Shown here: piece by piece, positions 5,479-5,918 of the stretch
How positions within the stretch are numbered: the first letter of the stretch is position 1
Layout: each line of letters begins with the position of its first letter
Source of the DNA: an uncultured bacterium
GTDB taxonomy: Bacteria > Cyanobacteriota > Vampirovibrionia > Gastranaerophilales > Gastranaerophilaceae
Direction of reading: 5' to 3'
Length of the DNA stretch: 5,918 nucleotides
NCBI GenBank assembly: GCA_902782905.1
Contig: CACZPB010000200.1
Coordinates: forward strand, 1 to 5,918
Translations under genes and position numbers: made by a program
Notes under the pieces: model-generated
Seen by the model: only the letters and a program-made list of their open reading frames with translations
Database searches by the model: none
What the model was told of the DNA's origin: nothing

Positions 5479-5918
5479 TTACCCCTCAATAACTCTTTTA
5501 GCCTCTATCATAACAGGCAAACCACGAACTACGCAGAATACGATTGCCACAACCGCAGTCCAATATGCGATATTCCAAAGAAGCTCTGCGTGAGCTATAT
5601 CAGGTATCTTTGCTGCTACAATGAGAATAAATGCTAGCACTTTTGCGACTGCATAAGTTATTCTCATAAATCTTGAACCCGTTATCCATTTACAGATAGG
5701 ATTTACTTGCATTCCGAACGGTGTCAGCCCCTTCTCCATCGCAGCACTTCTTATGGTATCGGTGATAAACCCCCTTGTAATAGCAATCAACGGAAATAAA
5801 ATATTAAGCCAACCCATAACTGCAAACAATATCCAATAAGTATTTTCTACAATTCTATCGCCCATAATATCTAAAAGAGCACCAAATTTTGATTCTTCAT
5901 GGAATTTTCTTGCAACCC
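5479..5918 (-). CDS. CDP-alcohol phosphatidyltransferase family protein (PgsA-like), 5' part outside the window
   Basis: This integral membrane enzyme family moves a phosphatidyl group from CDP-diacylglycerol to an alcohol; PgsA uses glycerol 3-phosphate and leads to phosphatidylglycerol. The frame is open to the window edge, giving 145 visible residues (first whole codon 5916-5914). They begin inside the family signature: A2-R3, eight residues, G12, three residues, D16, three residues, D20. The preceding D-G of the motif falls just outside. The ATG at 5865-5863 lies inside the signature (the M of DIMGD) and is not the start. Hydrophobic segments are at about 28-46, 85-102 and 112-131. R48-G-F-I-T and the IRSAAMEKG stretch (55-63) resemble the PgsA region after its membrane helix, but LDIMGDR replaces the usual LDPLADK. 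Phosphatidylinositol-type or other head-group specificity therefore remains possible. It probably heads or precedes the trmL-nnrD transcript. Confidence 0.85.
   Translation of the reverse strand, partial: VARKFHEESKFGALLDIMGDRIVENTYWILFAVMGWLNILFPLIAITRGFITDTIRSAAMEKGLTPFGMQVNPICKWITGSRFMRITYAVAKVLAFILIVAAKIPDIAHAELLWNIAYWTAVVAIVFCVVRGLPVMIEAKRVIEG

Noticed and set aside
1..5918. CRISPR array, insertion sequence, phage, toxin-antitoxin or defence genes
   Set aside because: No short spaced repeats, terminal inverted repeats, transposase, integrase or small paired genes were found, and all sizeable space is taken by recognised families.

Overview
The window is AT-rich bacterial DNA with tight gene packing. 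It carries six protein genes and one tRNA gene, and no stretch over about 135 bases lacks a gene. The organism cannot be named with certainty. The low GC, the single-domain housekeeping proteins and the N-termini of the two phosphoesterases (MN..., then N-x-Y-K-x-x-F-[KR]-K, with no signal peptide) remind me of gut-associated Melainabacteria/Gastranaerophilales (Vampirovibrionia). That is recollection, not proof. A low-GC Firmicute is the main alternative.

Layout. At the left edge is a class II tRNA-Ser(UGA) on the minus strand (1-87), with a good sigma70-type promoter upstream of it (115-143, minus). A divergent intergenic region of about 134 bases separates it from the plus-strand block. 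That block is ruvA (222-830, Holliday-junction binding subunit), then two tandem paralogous UshA-type metallophosphoesterase/5'-nucleotidase genes (910-2511 and 2523-4100). These two lie only 11 bases apart and are clearly a duplication. The plus-strand block ends 1 base from the end of a convergent minus-strand block. Reading in the minus direction, that block is a CDP-alcohol phosphatidyltransferase gene (5479 to beyond 5918, its 5' part outside the window), trmL (4976-5425, tRNA wobble 2'-O-methyltransferase) and nnrD (4102-4959, NAD(P)H-hydrate dehydratase).

How they fit together. Most of the window is housekeeping: recombination repair, tRNA and its modification, phospholipid head-group chemistry and repair of damaged nicotinamide cofactor. 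The minus-strand trio looks like an operon by spacing, but its members have no obvious shared pathway. The accessory part is the tandem phosphoesterase pair. Both copies keep every metal-binding motif and the His/Asp catalytic dyad, so both should be active. They lack an ordinary export signal, unlike most of the family, and they differ from each other in the C-terminal substrate-binding loops. I see no CRISPR array, insertion sequence, integrase, phage gene or recognisable defence system, and I do not claim a new system. The most worthwhile leads are the duplicated phosphoesterases, their shared N-terminal motif and a tRNA-Ser with an unusual U at the discriminator position.
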